Assembly (NCBI RefSeq): GCF_040782645.1
Contig: NZ_CP160403.1
Span: 1,674,001-1,738,000 of the forward strand
Direction of reading: 5' to 3'
Length of the DNA: 64,000 bases
Source: Streptomyces sp. HUAS ZL42
GTDB lineage: Bacteria; Actinomycetota; Actinomycetes; Streptomycetales; Streptomycetaceae
A model generated the notes under the pieces. That model saw nothing but the letters and a program-made list of their open reading frames with translations. It made no database searches and was not told where the DNA came from. Below are positions 23,721-32,666 of the stretch, one piece after another (the stretch's first letter is position 1; every line of letters starts with the position of its first letter). The translations under genes were made by a program, and so were the position numbers.

Positions 23721-25906
23721 GCGGCGTCGAGGACCTGGACCGGCACTTCCGCGAGGCGGTGGCCGGTCTCCGGTCTGCGGACGCGGTGCGTCGGCTGCAC
23801 GCCGGCGGACTGGACGCCCGCACCCTGCTGGACCTGTTCGACGCCCAACTGGAGAGCCGGCACACCGACGCCGCCGCACGCTGGATGCAGCAGCAGGGCC
23901 GTGGCTACTACACCATCGGATCCAGCGGGCACGAAGGCAACGCCGCACTCGCCCTCGCGTTGCGCCCCACCGACCCGGCGTTGCTGCACTACCGGTCCGG
24001 CGCCTTCTACTGCGCCCGCGCCAGGCAGGCCGGCGGCGTCGACGCGGTCAGGGACATGCTGCTGGGGGTGGCCGCCGGGGCCGACGAGCCGATCGCCGGC
24101 GGACGGCACAAGGTGTACGGGCGCCGTGAACTGGCCGTCATCCCGCAGACGTCGACCATCGCCTCCCACCTGCCCCGGGCCGTCGGGGTGGCCTGGAGCA
24201 TCGCCCGCGCCAAGCGGCTCGGGGCCGAGTGCGCCTGGCCCGGCGATGCCGTCGTCTGCTGTTCCTTCGGCGACGCCTCGGTCAACCACTCCACGGCGGC
24301 AGGCGCCATCAACAGCGCCTGCCACGCGGCCTACCAGGGCCTGCCGATGCCCGTGCTGTTCGTCTGCGAGGACAACGGCCTGGGGATCAGCGTGCCGACA
24401 CCGCACGACTGGGTGCGGCTCGCCTACGGCAACCGGCCTTCTCTCGCCTACTTCGCCGCGGACGGGTGTGATCCGTCAGCCGCCTTCGACGCCGCGCGCG
24501 AGGCGGTGGCCCATGTGCGGGGGCGCCGGCAACCCGCGTTCCTGCACCTGTCGATGGTGCGATTCCTCGGCCATGCGGGCTCGGACGCCGAAGCCGCCTA
24601 CCGGATGCCTTCCGAAGTCGCCGCGGATCTGCGACGCGACCCGCTGCTGGCCACTGCCCGGCTGCTCACAGCGGCAGGCGACCTCACCGAGCAGCAGGTT
24701 CTCGACCGGTACGACGAGGTGGGCGGACGGGTGTTCGCCGTTGCCAAGGAGGCCCTCGAGAGTGAGCCCCTGACCACCGCCACGCAGATCGCCGCCCCCA
24801 TCGCACCCCGCCGTCCCGACCTCGTGGCTGCTGCGGCACGCCGTACGAGCGAACCACCCGCAGTGCCCGTGGGCGAACCCGTCACCGTCGCCCAGGCCAT
24901 CACCCACACACTCGCCGACCTGCTCGGCAGTCACCCGGAGATGGTGGTCTTCGGCGAGGACGTCGGCCGCAAGGGCGGGGTCTACGGACTGACCCGGGGA
25001 CTGCAGCGGCGTTTCGGCACCGCTCGGGTCTTCGACACCCTGCTCGACGAGCAGGCCATCCTCGGCCTCGCGCTGGGAGCGGGGCTGTCCGGGCTGCTGC
25101 CGGTGGCAGAGATCCAGTACCTTGCGTACCTGCACAACGCCGAGGACCAGCTGCGCGGTGAGGCCGCCACGCTCCAGTTCTTCTCCCAGGGCCAGTACCG
25201 CAACCCCCTCGTGGTCCGCATCGCCGGCTACGGCTACCAGCGCGGGTTCGGCGGTCACTTCCACAACGACAACGCACTGGGTGTCCTGCGTGACATTCCC
25301 GGTCTGGTCATCGCCTCCCCGTCCCGCCCCGACGACGCCGCCGCGATGCTTCGCACGTGTGTGGCGGCGGGGAAGGTGGACGGAACGGTCAGCACCTTCC
25401 TGGAGCCGATCGCGCTCTACCACACGCGAGATCTCCACGCGGAGGGGGACAACGCCTGGCTGGCCACGTACCCGTCACCTGCAGAGCACGTACCGATCGG
25501 CCGGGCACGCACCCATGGCACAGGCACGGACCTGACCCTCGTGACATTCGGCAACGGCCTGCGCATCGCGCTGCGAGCCGTACGCCGGCTGGAGCGGCAG
25601 GGCATCGCGTGCCGGGTCGTCGACCTGCGCTGGCTGGCGCCCCTGCCGGTCGACGACCTGCTGCGGGAAGCCCGTGCGACGGGACGCGTCCTCGTGGTCG
25701 ACGAGACCCGCCGTACGGGAGGCGTGTCGGAGGGAGTCGTCGCCGCCCTGGTCGATGCCGGATTCACCGGCGCCGTCCGACGGGTCGCCGGCGTGGACAG
25801 CTTCGTCCCGCTGGGAAAGGCAGCGCAGTTGGTGCTCGTGTCCGAGGCCGACATCGAGCGCGCCGCCGGCGAGCTGCTCTCAGCAGGCCCGCACGCTCAC
25901 GGGTGA
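23717..25906 (+). CDS. 2-oxo acid dehydrogenase E1, alpha and beta fused in one chain
   Basis: A thiamine-diphosphate enzyme of 729 residues. The first ~380 residues are an E1-alpha domain: SSGHEGNAALALAL, HYRSGAFYCAR, and the ThDP motif starting CSFGDASVNHSTAAG and ending CEDNGLG. The last ~330 are an E1-beta domain: VVFGEDVGRKGGVYGLTRGL, LDEQAILGLALGAGLSGLLPVAEIQYLAYLHNA and the GYGYQRGFGGHFHN loop. It decarboxylates a 2-oxo acid and transfers the acyl group to a lipoyl E2, which is not encoded here. GTGA overlap with pcd and the pathway order suggest 2-oxoadipate as substrate, giving glutaryl-CoA (inference). Branched-chain 2-oxo acids are the alternative. Confidence 0.85.
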   Translation: MSGVEDLDRHFREAVAGLRSADAVRRLHAGGLDARTLLDLFDAQLESRHTDAAARWMQQQGRGYYTIGSSGHEGNAALALALRPTDPALLHYRSGAFYCARARQAGGVDAVRDMLLGVAAGADEPIAGGRHKVYGRRELAVIPQTSTIASHLPRAVGVAWSIARAKRLGAECAWPGDAVVCCSFGDASVNHSTAAGAINSACHAAYQGLPMPVLFVCEDNGLGISVPTPHDWVRLAYGNRPSLAYFAADGCDPSAAFDAAREAVAHVRGRRQPAFLHLSMVRFLGHAGSDAEAAYRMPSEVAADLRRDPLLATARLLTAAGDLTEQQVLDRYDEVGGRVFAVAKEALESEPLTTATQIAAPIAPRRPDLVAAAARRTSEPPAVPVGEPVTVAQAITHTLADLLGSHPEMVVFGEDVGRKGGVYGLTRGLQRRFGTARVFDTLLDEQAILGLALGAGLSGLLPVAEIQYLAYLHNAEDQLRGEAATLQFFSQGQYRNPLVVRIAGYGYQRGFGGHFHNDNALGVLRDIPGLVIASPSRPDDAAAMLRTCVAAGKVDGTVSTFLEPIALYHTRDLHAEGDNAWLATYPSPAEHVPIGRARTHGTGTDLTLVTFGNGLRIALRAVRRLERQGIACRVVDLRWLAPLPVDDLLREARATGRVLVVDETRRTGGVSEGVVAALVDAGFTGAVRRVAGVDSFVPLGKAAQLVLVSEADIERAAGELLSAGPHAHG

Positions 25907-26119
25907 CGGCTCGTCAGCCCCGGTGATCTTGAGGCGCTCGCGGGCGAGAGCGGTGTAGTGGTGGAGCTGGTCAAGGTGGCCGATGAGGTATCGGACGCAG
26001 GCGTCGGCACCCTCACGTTTCACCCCGCGCGCAGTGTGCCGATGCGGCTGCCGCGACACGCAGCGCCAACAGCTCGGCGCCCACTGCCCCCGCAGACACG
26101 AAGAAGGCCGCCTTCCCAT
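25880..26119 (-). other. Unidentified small ORF or gene fragment next to tRNA-Pro
   Basis: The 250 bp between the E1 gene and the tRNA holds only a 79-codon minus-strand frame. Its C-terminal half ([33 protein letters not shown]) looks like a genuine helical protein end, whereas the N-terminal half is Arg/Cys-rich and looks non-coding. It overlaps the last 27 bases of the E1 gene. It may be the tail of a degraded gene. I do not recognise the family; no integrase motif is visible. Confidence 0.3.
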
Positions 26120-26153
26120 CGCTGAGAAAACGGCCTCCGACCTGCATCAGAGC

Positions 26154-26230
<77 letters not shown>

Positions 26231-26324
26231 GTGCTCTCGCGCGGTGAACCGCGTGATCGCGGACAGCACTTTACCCCACGCGGAGCGGTGGGCCGAAGCG
26301 GGCACGGGGCGGGACAATCGGCGT

Positions 26325-26867
26325 ATGGGCGAAACAGGGCGTACCAGCGGCGCATCCTCGGCTCGGCCGGCCGGGGCGCGGGACCGGGACAGCGAGGGGC
26401 GGGCGCGCAACGCGCGGCCGCGGGACGGACTCGGGCGGCCCCTGCCGTACGGCGCGGACGGTGTGGAGCGTCAGCCCGAGGGCGTCGCACGCACGCCGGA
26501 GGAGACCGTCGCCGAGGCACAGGCGCTGCTGGACGAGGGGAAGCCGTTCCATGCGCACGAGGTCTTCGAGGACGCCTGGAAGTCGGGCCCCGAGGAGGAA
26601 CGCGCCCTGTGGCGCGGGCTCGCGCAGCTCGCGGTGGGGCTCACGCACACGGCCCGGGGGAACCTCACGGGCGGGGCGCGGCTGCTGCGCCGCGGGGGCG
26701 GGGCCGTCGAGGAATGGGTGGCGTCGAGGGCCGGGCGGTGGCGGCCGTACGGGATGGATCTCGACGGAGTGATCGACTGGGCGCGGGAGCTGGCGGAGGC
26801 GGTGGAGCGCGGCGCCGGGCCCGTGGATGCGAAGGAGCGGGCGCCGCGGCTGCGGGGAAGTGACTGA
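26325..26867 (+). CDS. DUF309 domain protein
   Basis: A 180-residue cytoplasmic protein. The first ~55 residues are a low-complexity Arg/Gly/Ala leader. The DUF309 core follows with [25 protein letters not shown], containing the conserved H-x-H-E-V-x-E-x-x-W pattern, then [20 protein letters not shown]. The family is small, all-helical and of unknown function; the clustered His/Glu suggest a metal or nucleotide site. The ATG at 26325 was taken although the leader is unusual; a start nearer the core is possible. It precedes cobF by 63 bp on the same strand, with no obvious functional link. Confidence 0.8.
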   Translation: MGETGRTSGASSARPAGARDRDSEGRARNARPRDGLGRPLPYGADGVERQPEGVARTPEETVAEAQALLDEGKPFHAHEVFEDAWKSGPEEERALWRGLAQLAVGLTHTARGNLTGGARLLRRGGGAVEEWVASRAGRWRPYGMDLDGVIDWARELAEAVERGAGPVDAKERAPRLRGSD

Positions 26868-26930
26868 CGTTCCCCCCGGCCGGGCGGACGCGGTGCGGTC
26901 ACTGTCAGTGGCGTACGGCAGACTCGGGGC

Positions 26931-27704
26931 GTGCGAAAGATTCATGTCATCGGTATCGGTGCGGGCGACCCCGACCAGCTGACCCTGCAGGCGGTCCGGG
27001 CGCTGCGGAGCACGGACGTGTTCTTCATCCTGGACAAGGGTGAGGTGAAGAGCGATCTCACGGAGCTTCGCCGGGACATGCTCGACGCGCACATACCGGA
27101 GGGGACGTACCGGCTGGTGGAGGCGCGCGACCCGGAGCGGGACCGGAGCGCGGGCGGCTCCGCCTACTCCCCTGCCGTCGGGGACTGGCGCAGTGCCCGC
27201 GCGGACATCTACGAGCGGCTGATCGCCGAGGAGCTCGGGGAGGACGAGAGCGGCGCGTTCCTGGTGTGGGGCGACCCCGCTCTGTACGACAGCACGCTCG
27301 CGATCCTCGAGGAGGTGCTGGAGCGGCGTGGGGTGGCGTTCGAGTACGACGTCGTGCCGGGCATCAGCAGTGTCTCGGCGCTCGTCGCCCGTCACCGCAC
27401 GGGGCTGAACCGGGTGGCACGGCCGGTGCAGATCACCACCGGGCGGCGGCTCGCCGAGGGGTTCCCGGAGGGCGTGGACGACGTGGTCGTGATGCTCGAC
27501 GCCCACCAGACCTTCCGGCAGTACGCCGACCAGGACATCGACATCTACTGGGGCGCCTACATAGGCACCCCGGACGAGATCCTCGCCTCCGGCCCGATCG
27601 CCGAGGCCGCGCCCCGTATCGAGCGACTGCGCGCCGAGGCGCGCGAGCGCAAGGGCTGGATCATGGACACGTACCTGCTGCGCCGCAACCCCGGCGAACG
27701 GTAG
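26931..27704 (+). CDS. cobF: Precorrin-6A synthase (deacetylating)
   Basis: A SAM-dependent C-1 methyltransferase of aerobic cobalamin biosynthesis, 257 residues as usual for CobF. HVIGIGAGDPDQLTLQAV at the N-terminus is the tetrapyrrole-methylase signature. FLVWGDPALYDST and YDVVPGISSVSALVARH are the second and third conserved blocks. It methylates precorrin-5 at C-1 with loss of acetate, giving precorrin-6A. The start is GTG 26931. It is convergent with cobK, the reductase that uses its product, with only three bases between their stop codons. No cobalamin riboswitch was recognised upstream. Confidence 0.93.
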   Translation: MRKIHVIGIGAGDPDQLTLQAVRALRSTDVFFILDKGEVKSDLTELRRDMLDAHIPEGTYRLVEARDPERDRSAGGSAYSPAVGDWRSARADIYERLIAEELGEDESGAFLVWGDPALYDSTLAILEEVLERRGVAFEYDVVPGISSVSALVARHRTGLNRVARPVQITTGRRLAEGFPEGVDDVVVMLDAHQTFRQYADQDIDIYWGAYIGTPDEILASGPIAEAAPRIERLRAEARERKGWIMDTYLLRRNPGER

Positions 27705-27707
27705 GTG

Positions 27708-28454
27708 TCATCGCGGCCCGAGGCCCAACCGGTCGAGAACCCCGGCCACGTCGGGCACCGCCGCCACGCCCTCCGGCAACGGCGGCCGTCGTACGACCAC
27801 CACCGGGAGGCCCAGTTCGCGTGCCGCCGTCAGTTTGGCGGCCGTCGCCTCTCCCCCGCTGTCCTTCGTGACCAGCACGTCGATGCGGTGCCGGCGCAGG
27901 AGCGTCGACTCGTCGGTGACGGTGAACGGACCGCGCGCCAGTAGGACACGCAAGTCCGGCGGCATGGGTGGAGTGGGCGGCTCCACGGACCGTACGACGA
28001 AGTGAAGGTCCGTCAGGGGCGCGAAGACGGCGAGGCCCAGGCGGCCCGTGGTGAGGAACACCCGGCGGCCCACGGCCGGGAGGAGATCCGCGGCCGCCTC
28101 CAGCGAGGCGACGTCGTGCCACCGGTCCCCCGGTCCCGGTCGCCAGCCCGGGCGGCGCAGCACGACCAGCGGGAGCCCGGTCGCCGCCGCGGCCTGTGCC
28201 GCGTTCGCGGTGATGCCCGCGGCGAAGGGGTGCGTGGCGTCGACCACCGCGTCCACGTGCCGTTCGCGCAGCCATGCCGCGAGGCCCTCGGCTCCGCCGA
28301 AGCCTCCGATCCGTACGTCTCCCGCCAGCGGGCCCGGCCGCTCGACACGGCCCGCCAGGGACGTGGTCACGCGGACGCCGGGCCGCGCCGCCAGCTCGGT
28401 GGCGAGGCGCCGTGCCTCGGTGGTGCCGCCGAGGACCAGGACGTGCGAGGGCAT
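27708..28454 (-). CDS. cobK: Precorrin-6A reductase
   Basis: A 248-residue CobK/CbiJ-family reductase. VLVLGGTTEARRLATEL at the N-terminus is the NADPH-binding loop; VDATHPFAAGITANA is the conserved substrate-pocket segment; LVTKDSGGEATAAKLTAA is the C-terminal signature. It reduces precorrin-6A to precorrin-6B (or the cobalt form). The stop lies three bases from the stop of cobF, which makes its substrate, so the two genes form a tail-to-tail functional pair. Other cobalamin genes are not in this window. Confidence 0.93.
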   Translation of the reverse strand: MPSHVLVLGGTTEARRLATELAARPGVRVTTSLAGRVERPGPLAGDVRIGGFGGAEGLAAWLRERHVDAVVDATHPFAAGITANAAQAAAATGLPLVVLRRPGWRPGPGDRWHDVASLEAAADLLPAVGRRVFLTTGRLGLAVFAPLTDLHFVVRSVEPPTPPMPPDLRVLLARGPFTVTDESTLLRRHRIDVLVTKDSGGEATAAKLTAARELGLPVVVVRRPPLPEGVAAVPDVAGVLDRLGLGPR

Positions 28455-28552
28455 GGCGTCGAGCGTACGAGGCCCGTGGGCGGCGACGGGGCCCGGGGTC
28501 GTGGCCCGCCGTCCTCCCGATCGGTCGTCGACCCCGGCGTTATCGTCCAGGC

Positions 28553-29347
28553 ATGGATTCAGTGCGTGCCGTTCTGATCGACATCGACGGGGTCCTCACC
28601 GTCTCGTGGCAGCCGCTGCCGGGTGCGGTCGGGGCGTTGCGCCGGATCCGCGACGCGGGGCTCGCGGTCGCCCTGGTCACCAACACGACGTCCCGGACTC
28701 GGGCGTCGATCGCCGAGACGCTGGGGGACGCCGGGTTCCCGGTGGCCGCCGAGGACATCCTCACCGCGCCCGCCGTCACCGCCGTCCACCTCGCCGAGCG
28801 GTTCCCGGGGGCGCGGTGCACGCTGCTGAACAGCGGGGAGATCGGGGACGATCTCGCGGGAGTCACCGTGGCCGACGACGGTGACGGCGATGGTGACGTC
28901 GACGTCGTCATCGTCGGCGGCGCCGGACCCGAGTTCGGATACGAGGCGCTGAACCGGGCCTTCGGGCATCTGCAGCGGGGTGCGCGGCTCGTGGCCATGC
29001 ACCGCAATCTGTACTGGCGTACGGAGCGCGGCCTGCAGCTCGACTCCGGTGCCTTCCTGGCGGGGCTGGAGGCGGCCGCGCAGGTGGAGGCCGAGGTGAC
29101 CGGGAAGCCGTCGCCCGCCTTCTTCGAGGCTGCCCTGAGGCAGCTCGGGGCCGGTGCGGGCGAGGCGGTGATGGTGGGCGACGACATCGAGTCGGACGTA
29201 CTGGCCGCACAGCAAGCCGGGCTCACCGGAGTCCTGGTCAGGACGGGGAAGTACCTGCCGGAGACCCATCGGGCGGCCAGTGGCACGCCCGACCATGTCG
29301 TCGACTCCTTCGCGGACCTTCCGGCGCTGCTGGGACTGCCCGAATAG
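28553..29347 (+). CDS. HAD-superfamily hydrolase, subfamily IIA (phosphatase)
   Basis: A 264-residue phosphatase. Motif I is DIDGVLT with the nucleophile and acid/base Asp; motif II is LVTNTTSR; motif III is the Lys of TGKPSPAFF; motif IV is VGDDIESDVLAAQQAG. The C2A-type cap lies between, as in NagD and LHPP-like enzymes, which hydrolyse sugar phosphates, pNPP or phosphohistidine. The ATG at 28553 starts directly at the first strand. It diverges from cobK. A short acidic repeat DDGDGDGDVDVV in the cap is unusual. Substrate unknown. Confidence 0.87.
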   Translation: MDSVRAVLIDIDGVLTVSWQPLPGAVGALRRIRDAGLAVALVTNTTSRTRASIAETLGDAGFPVAAEDILTAPAVTAVHLAERFPGARCTLLNSGEIGDDLAGVTVADDGDGDGDVDVVIVGGAGPEFGYEALNRAFGHLQRGARLVAMHRNLYWRTERGLQLDSGAFLAGLEAAAQVEAEVTGKPSPAFFEAALRQLGAGAGEAVMVGDDIESDVLAAQQAGLTGVLVRTGKYLPETHRAASGTPDHVVDSFADLPALLGLPE

Positions 29348-29374
29348 CCGACGGCAGCCGCCACGGCGGCCCGT

Positions 29375-30148
29375 CTACTTCAGCAGCAGCTGTACGCCGC
29401 CGACCACCGTCGCCGCGATCACCAGTTGTTCGAAGAGGCGCTGGTTGATTCTGTTCACAGCCCATTTGCCGAACAACGCACCCGGCACGACGAACACCGC
29501 GAGCGCGGCGTCGAGGAGCAGCGAGCGGCCGTCGATCAGGCCGAGGCCCGCGCTGAACGGCACCTTCGACAGGTTCACGATGAGGAAGAAGAACGCCGAC
29601 GTGCCCAGGAAGCCCAGTTTCCGGAAGCCCGCCGACAGCAGGTACATCGACATCACCGGGCCACCCGCGTTGGCGACCATCGTGGTGAAGCCGCCGAGGA
29701 CGCCGTACGAGCGGGCCTTGATCCGGCCGGACCGGGAGGTGACCGAGTCCGGGTCCTCGTCCTGGTCGGCCGTTCGGCGTCGCCACACGGTCACCCCGGC
29801 CATCAGCAGCAGGATCGCGCCGATCGAGGTCCGTACGATCCCGTCGTCGGCCCACATCAGGAACAGCGTCCCGGCGACCACGCCCGCGGCGACGGCGGGG
29901 AACAGCCGCCACAGTGTGGGCCAGTGGGCGTGCCGACGGTAGGTGAGGACGGCGAGTACGTCACCGGCGATCAGGACCGGCAGCAGGACGCCGGTGGACG
30001 CGCGGGCGGGCAGCACCGCCGCGAAGATCGCCAGGCTGACCGTGTTGGCCCCGCTCACGGCGGTCTTCGAGAAACCGACGAGCACGGCCGCGAAGGCGAG
30101 CGCGGCGAACCCCCACGGGGTGATGTGCCACAGAGTCATCGTGTTCAT
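29375..30148 (-). CDS. TauE/SafE-family membrane permease
   Basis: A polytopic protein of 257 residues with about eight hydrophobic helices in two repeated halves. The N-terminal half has VLVGFSKTAVSGANTVSLAIFAAVLPA, and the second half GGFTTMVANAGGPVMSMYLL, the duplicated signature of the family. Members export sulfite, sulfonates or other organic anions. The start is uncertain: ATG 30148 is taken, GTG 30169 is also in frame, and neither has a clear ribosome site. It lies about 100 bp downstream of the thiolase gene on the same strand. Confidence 0.82.
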   Translation of the reverse strand: MNTMTLWHITPWGFAALAFAAVLVGFSKTAVSGANTVSLAIFAAVLPARASTGVLLPVLIAGDVLAVLTYRRHAHWPTLWRLFPAVAAGVVAGTLFLMWADDGIVRTSIGAILLLMAGVTVWRRRTADQDEDPDSVTSRSGRIKARSYGVLGGFTTMVANAGGPVMSMYLLSAGFRKLGFLGTSAFFFLIVNLSKVPFSAGLGLIDGRSLLLDAALAVFVVPGALFGKWAVNRINQRLFEQLVIAATVVGGVQLLLK

Positions 30149-30250
30149 GCGGAGACTGATGCTACGCACAGCTAACGGAGGCTTGTAAGGAGCGTCTCGA
30201 CAGGTGGCCGGTGTTGGGCTGGGCCTCGGCCGGGCCGGTCGTCCTGGTAC

Positions 30251-31438
30251 CTAGTGCCTCTCGACCAGGACCGCCGTCCCCTGCCCCACTCCCACACACA
30301 TCGTCGCCAGCCCCCGGCCCGCTCCCGTCCGCCGCATCCGGTGCAGGAGGGTTGTGAGGATGCGAGCCCCGGAGCACCCCAGCGGATGCCCCAGCGCGAT
30401 CGCGCCCCCGCTCGGGTTGACCAGCTCCGGATCGATGCCCAGGCGGTCGACGCACGCCAGGGCCTGTGCCGCGAACGCCTCGTTGAACTCGGCCTCTTCG
30501 ATGTCGCCCACGGTCCAGTCGGCTCGGGCCAGCGCCTTCTGCGTGGCCGGGACCGGGCCGATGCCCATCACGTCGGGGTGGACGCCGGCCGAGGCGCCGG
30601 CGACATAGCGGCCCATGGACTCCAGGCCCAGGTCGTTCAGGGCCTCCTCGCTGACGAGGAGCAGACCCGCCGCGCCGTCGTTCATCGGTGAGGCGTTGCC
30701 CGCGGTGACCGTGCCGCCCGCGCGGAAGACCGGCTTCAACCGCGAGAGCTTCTCGTACGAGGTGTCCTCGCGGATGCATTCGTCCGCGTCGACGACCACA
30801 CCGTCGGGGCGTTCCACCGGCAGGATCTCGTCGTCGAAGTGACCGTTCTTGCGGGCCAGGGCGGCCCGTTGGTGGCTGCGCAGGGCGAACTCGTCCTGGC
30901 GTTCGCGCGGGACGCCGTGGCGCTCGGCGACCTCCTCCGCCGTCTCGCCCATGGAGAGGAGACCGTGGAACTCCTTCATCGCGGGGTTGACCAGGCGCCA
31001 GCCGAGGCGGGTGTCGACGGTTTCGATGCGGTGCGGGAGGGCCTCGTCGGGGCGGGGCAGGACGAAGGGGGCGCGGCTCATCGACTCGGAGCCGCCGGCC
31101 AGCACGATGTCGGCCTCGCCGGCGGCGATCGTGCGTGCCGCGAGGGTGACGGCCTCGAGGCCGGAGGCGCACAGCCGGTTGACCGTGGCGCCGGGCACGG
31201 ACTCGGGGAGGCCGGCGAGCAGGGCGGCCATGCGGGCGACGTTGCGGTTGTCCTCGCCCGCCTGGTTGGCGGCGCCCCAGTAGACGTCGTCGATGCGGGC
31301 CGGGTCGAGCGCGGGCACGTCGGCCACCAGGCCGCGGATCACCGTCGCGGCGAGGTCGTCGGGCCGCACGGCCGAGAGGGCTCCGCGCAGCTTGCCGAGG
31401 GGGGTGCGGCGGGCGGCCGCGAAGTGGACGGGGCGCAC
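30251..31438 (-). CDS. Acetyl-CoA C-acyltransferase (thiolase)
   Basis: A 395-residue thiolase-fold enzyme. The nucleophile is C90 in NRLCASGLEA. The signature GGAIALGHPLGCSGAR carries the catalytic His, and the C-terminal MCVGVGQG the second Cys, so the active site is complete. It cleaves 3-oxoacyl-CoA or condenses acetyl-CoA. Similarity to 3-oxoadipyl-CoA thiolases is possible but not decisive. The GTG at 31438 is the start. A 17-bp dyad (31464-31480) typical of TetR-type regulators lies about 26 bases upstream, so substrate-dependent repression is likely. It is divergent from the lipase gene. Confidence 0.9.
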   Translation of the reverse strand: MRPVHFAAARRTPLGKLRGALSAVRPDDLAATVIRGLVADVPALDPARIDDVYWGAANQAGEDNRNVARMAALLAGLPESVPGATVNRLCASGLEAVTLAARTIAAGEADIVLAGGSESMSRAPFVLPRPDEALPHRIETVDTRLGWRLVNPAMKEFHGLLSMGETAEEVAERHGVPRERQDEFALRSHQRAALARKNGHFDDEILPVERPDGVVVDADECIREDTSYEKLSRLKPVFRAGGTVTAGNASPMNDGAAGLLLVSEEALNDLGLESMGRYVAGASAGVHPDVMGIGPVPATQKALARADWTVGDIEEAEFNEAFAAQALACVDRLGIDPELVNPSGGAIALGHPLGCSGARILTTLLHRMRRTGAGRGLATMCVGVGQGTAVLVERH

Positions 31439-31463
31439 GACTGGACTCCTGACCTGGCTTCTT

Positions 31464-31480
31464 AATTAGCAGTGCTAGTT
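31464..31480. promoter_or_regulatory. Dyad operator candidate between thiolase and lipase genes
   Basis: AATTAGCA-G-TGCTAGTT: left and right arms match at seven of eight positions. The AT-rich dyad stands out from its surroundings and lies between the divergent thiolase and lipase genes. The shape fits TetR-family regulators of acyl-CoA metabolism. No such regulator gene is adjacent. Confidence 0.5.
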
Positions 31481-31552
31481 TTGGACTATAGACCGCGGCC
31501 CGGCTCCCTGAAAAGATCCCCGGGACCCTTCGCCGACGCAGCTGGAGGAGCC

Positions 31553-32362
31553 ATGGCCCACGCCCGTGAGCACGCCCTGACCGGGACCCGCGGCATGATC
31601 ACCGCATGCGAGTGGCCGAACGAGGCGGCGCGGTACGTCGTCCTCCTCGTGCACGGCTACGGCGAGCACGTCCGCCGGTACGAGGCGGTGGCCGACGTGC
31701 TGGTGGCGCACGGGGCGGCCGTGTACGGGCCGGACCACATCGGACACGGGAAGTCCGCGGGCGAGCGGGTGATGGTCGAGGACTTCGAGGACGTGGTCAC
31801 CGATGTGCGCTCCGTGGCCGAGACGGCGGCAGCCGCCCATCCAGGCCTTCCCGTCGTCGTGGTCGGGCACTCCATGGGCGGGCTGATCGCGGCCCGGTAT
31901 GCCCAGCGGTACGGCGACGAGCTCGCCGCGCTCGTACTGTCCGGGCCGGTGATCGGCGCCTGGGAGACTCCGGGACGGCTGCTCGCGCACGCCGAGATCC
32001 CCGAGATCCCCGTCAGCCCGGCCGCGCTGTCCCGCGACCCGGCGGTCGGTGCCGACTACGCCGCGGATCCGCTGGTCTGGCACGGTGCGATGAAGCGGCC
32101 GACGCTCGAGGCCTTCGTACGGACCCTGGAGACCGTCGCCAAGGGCGGTGACGTCGGCCCGCTCCCGCTGCTGTGGCTGCACGGCGACGACGACCGGCTG
32201 GTTCCGCTCGCCGGGAGCCGCGTGGGGATCGAGCGGCTCAGCGGGGGCCGGCTGACCGAGCGGATCTACCCCGGTGCCCGGCACGAGGTCTTCAACGAGA
32301 CGAACGCGCAGGAGGTGTTCGCGGACCTGACCCGCTTCCTGGACGGTGTGCTCGCACGGTGA
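31553..32362 (+). CDS. Monoacylglycerol lipase-like alpha/beta hydrolase
   Basis: A 269-residue serine hydrolase. HGYGEHVRRY near residue 34 is the oxyanion-hole segment of monoacylglycerol lipases, S107 lies in GHSMGG, the acid is in LHGDDDRLVP and the His in GARHEVFNE. There is no signal peptide, so it should act inside the cell on monoacylglycerols or short esters. The ATG at 31553 was chosen because CTGGAGGAG precedes it; the longer frame runs into the promoter. It is divergent from the thiolase and may share its regulation, consistent with a lipid-use pair. Confidence 0.87.
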   Translation: MAHAREHALTGTRGMITACEWPNEAARYVVLLVHGYGEHVRRYEAVADVLVAHGAAVYGPDHIGHGKSAGERVMVEDFEDVVTDVRSVAETAAAAHPGLPVVVVGHSMGGLIAARYAQRYGDELAALVLSGPVIGAWETPGRLLAHAEIPEIPVSPAALSRDPAVGADYAADPLVWHGAMKRPTLEAFVRTLETVAKGGDVGPLPLLWLHGDDDRLVPLAGSRVGIERLSGGRLTERIYPGARHEVFNETNAQEVFADLTRFLDGVLAR

Positions 32363-32408
32363 GACACGGCGGTGTTTTGCCCGGTTCGCCCTGGGCACCC
32401 GCGCCCCC

Positions 32409-32666
32409 ATGGAGTGGTTGCGCAGTGCCGCCTGCGTGGGTGAGGACCCCGAGCTGTTCTTCCCCGTGGGCACGACAGGACCGGCCTTGCGGGACATCGC
32501 GGCCGCCAAGCGCGTCTGTGCCCGCTGCCCGGTGATCATCCAGTGTCTGGGCTTCGCTCTCAGCAGCGGACAGACCTCGGGCGTGTGGGGTGGGACCTGC
32601 GAGGAGGAACGTGCCGCACTGCTCCGTACCGCCAGAGACCACGCCACAAGGAGAAGCACGGTATGA
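32409..32666 (+). CDS. WhiB-like iron-sulfur transcription factor
   Basis: An 85-residue Wbl protein. It has the four cluster ligands C9 (SAACVG), C37, C40 (VCARC) and C46 (QCLGFA) in the standard C-xn-C-x2-C-x5-C spacing, followed by the GVWGG turn (58-62) and a short basic tail. Such proteins hold a [4Fe-4S] cluster and bind the primary sigma factor. The ATG at 32409 gives the normal N-terminus (MEWLRSAACVGEDPELFF). Its TGA overlaps the ATG of the dps gene (ATGA), so the two are translationally coupled. The ribosome site is weak, so the start is slightly uncertain. Confidence 0.9.
   Translation: MEWLRSAACVGEDPELFFPVGTTGPALRDIAAAKRVCARCPVIIQCLGFALSSGQTSGVWGGTCEEERAALLRTARDHATRRSTV

Noticed and set aside
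26868..26930. Cobalamin riboswitch before cobF
   Set aside because: The 63-bp gap is too short and holds no B12-box-like sequence.
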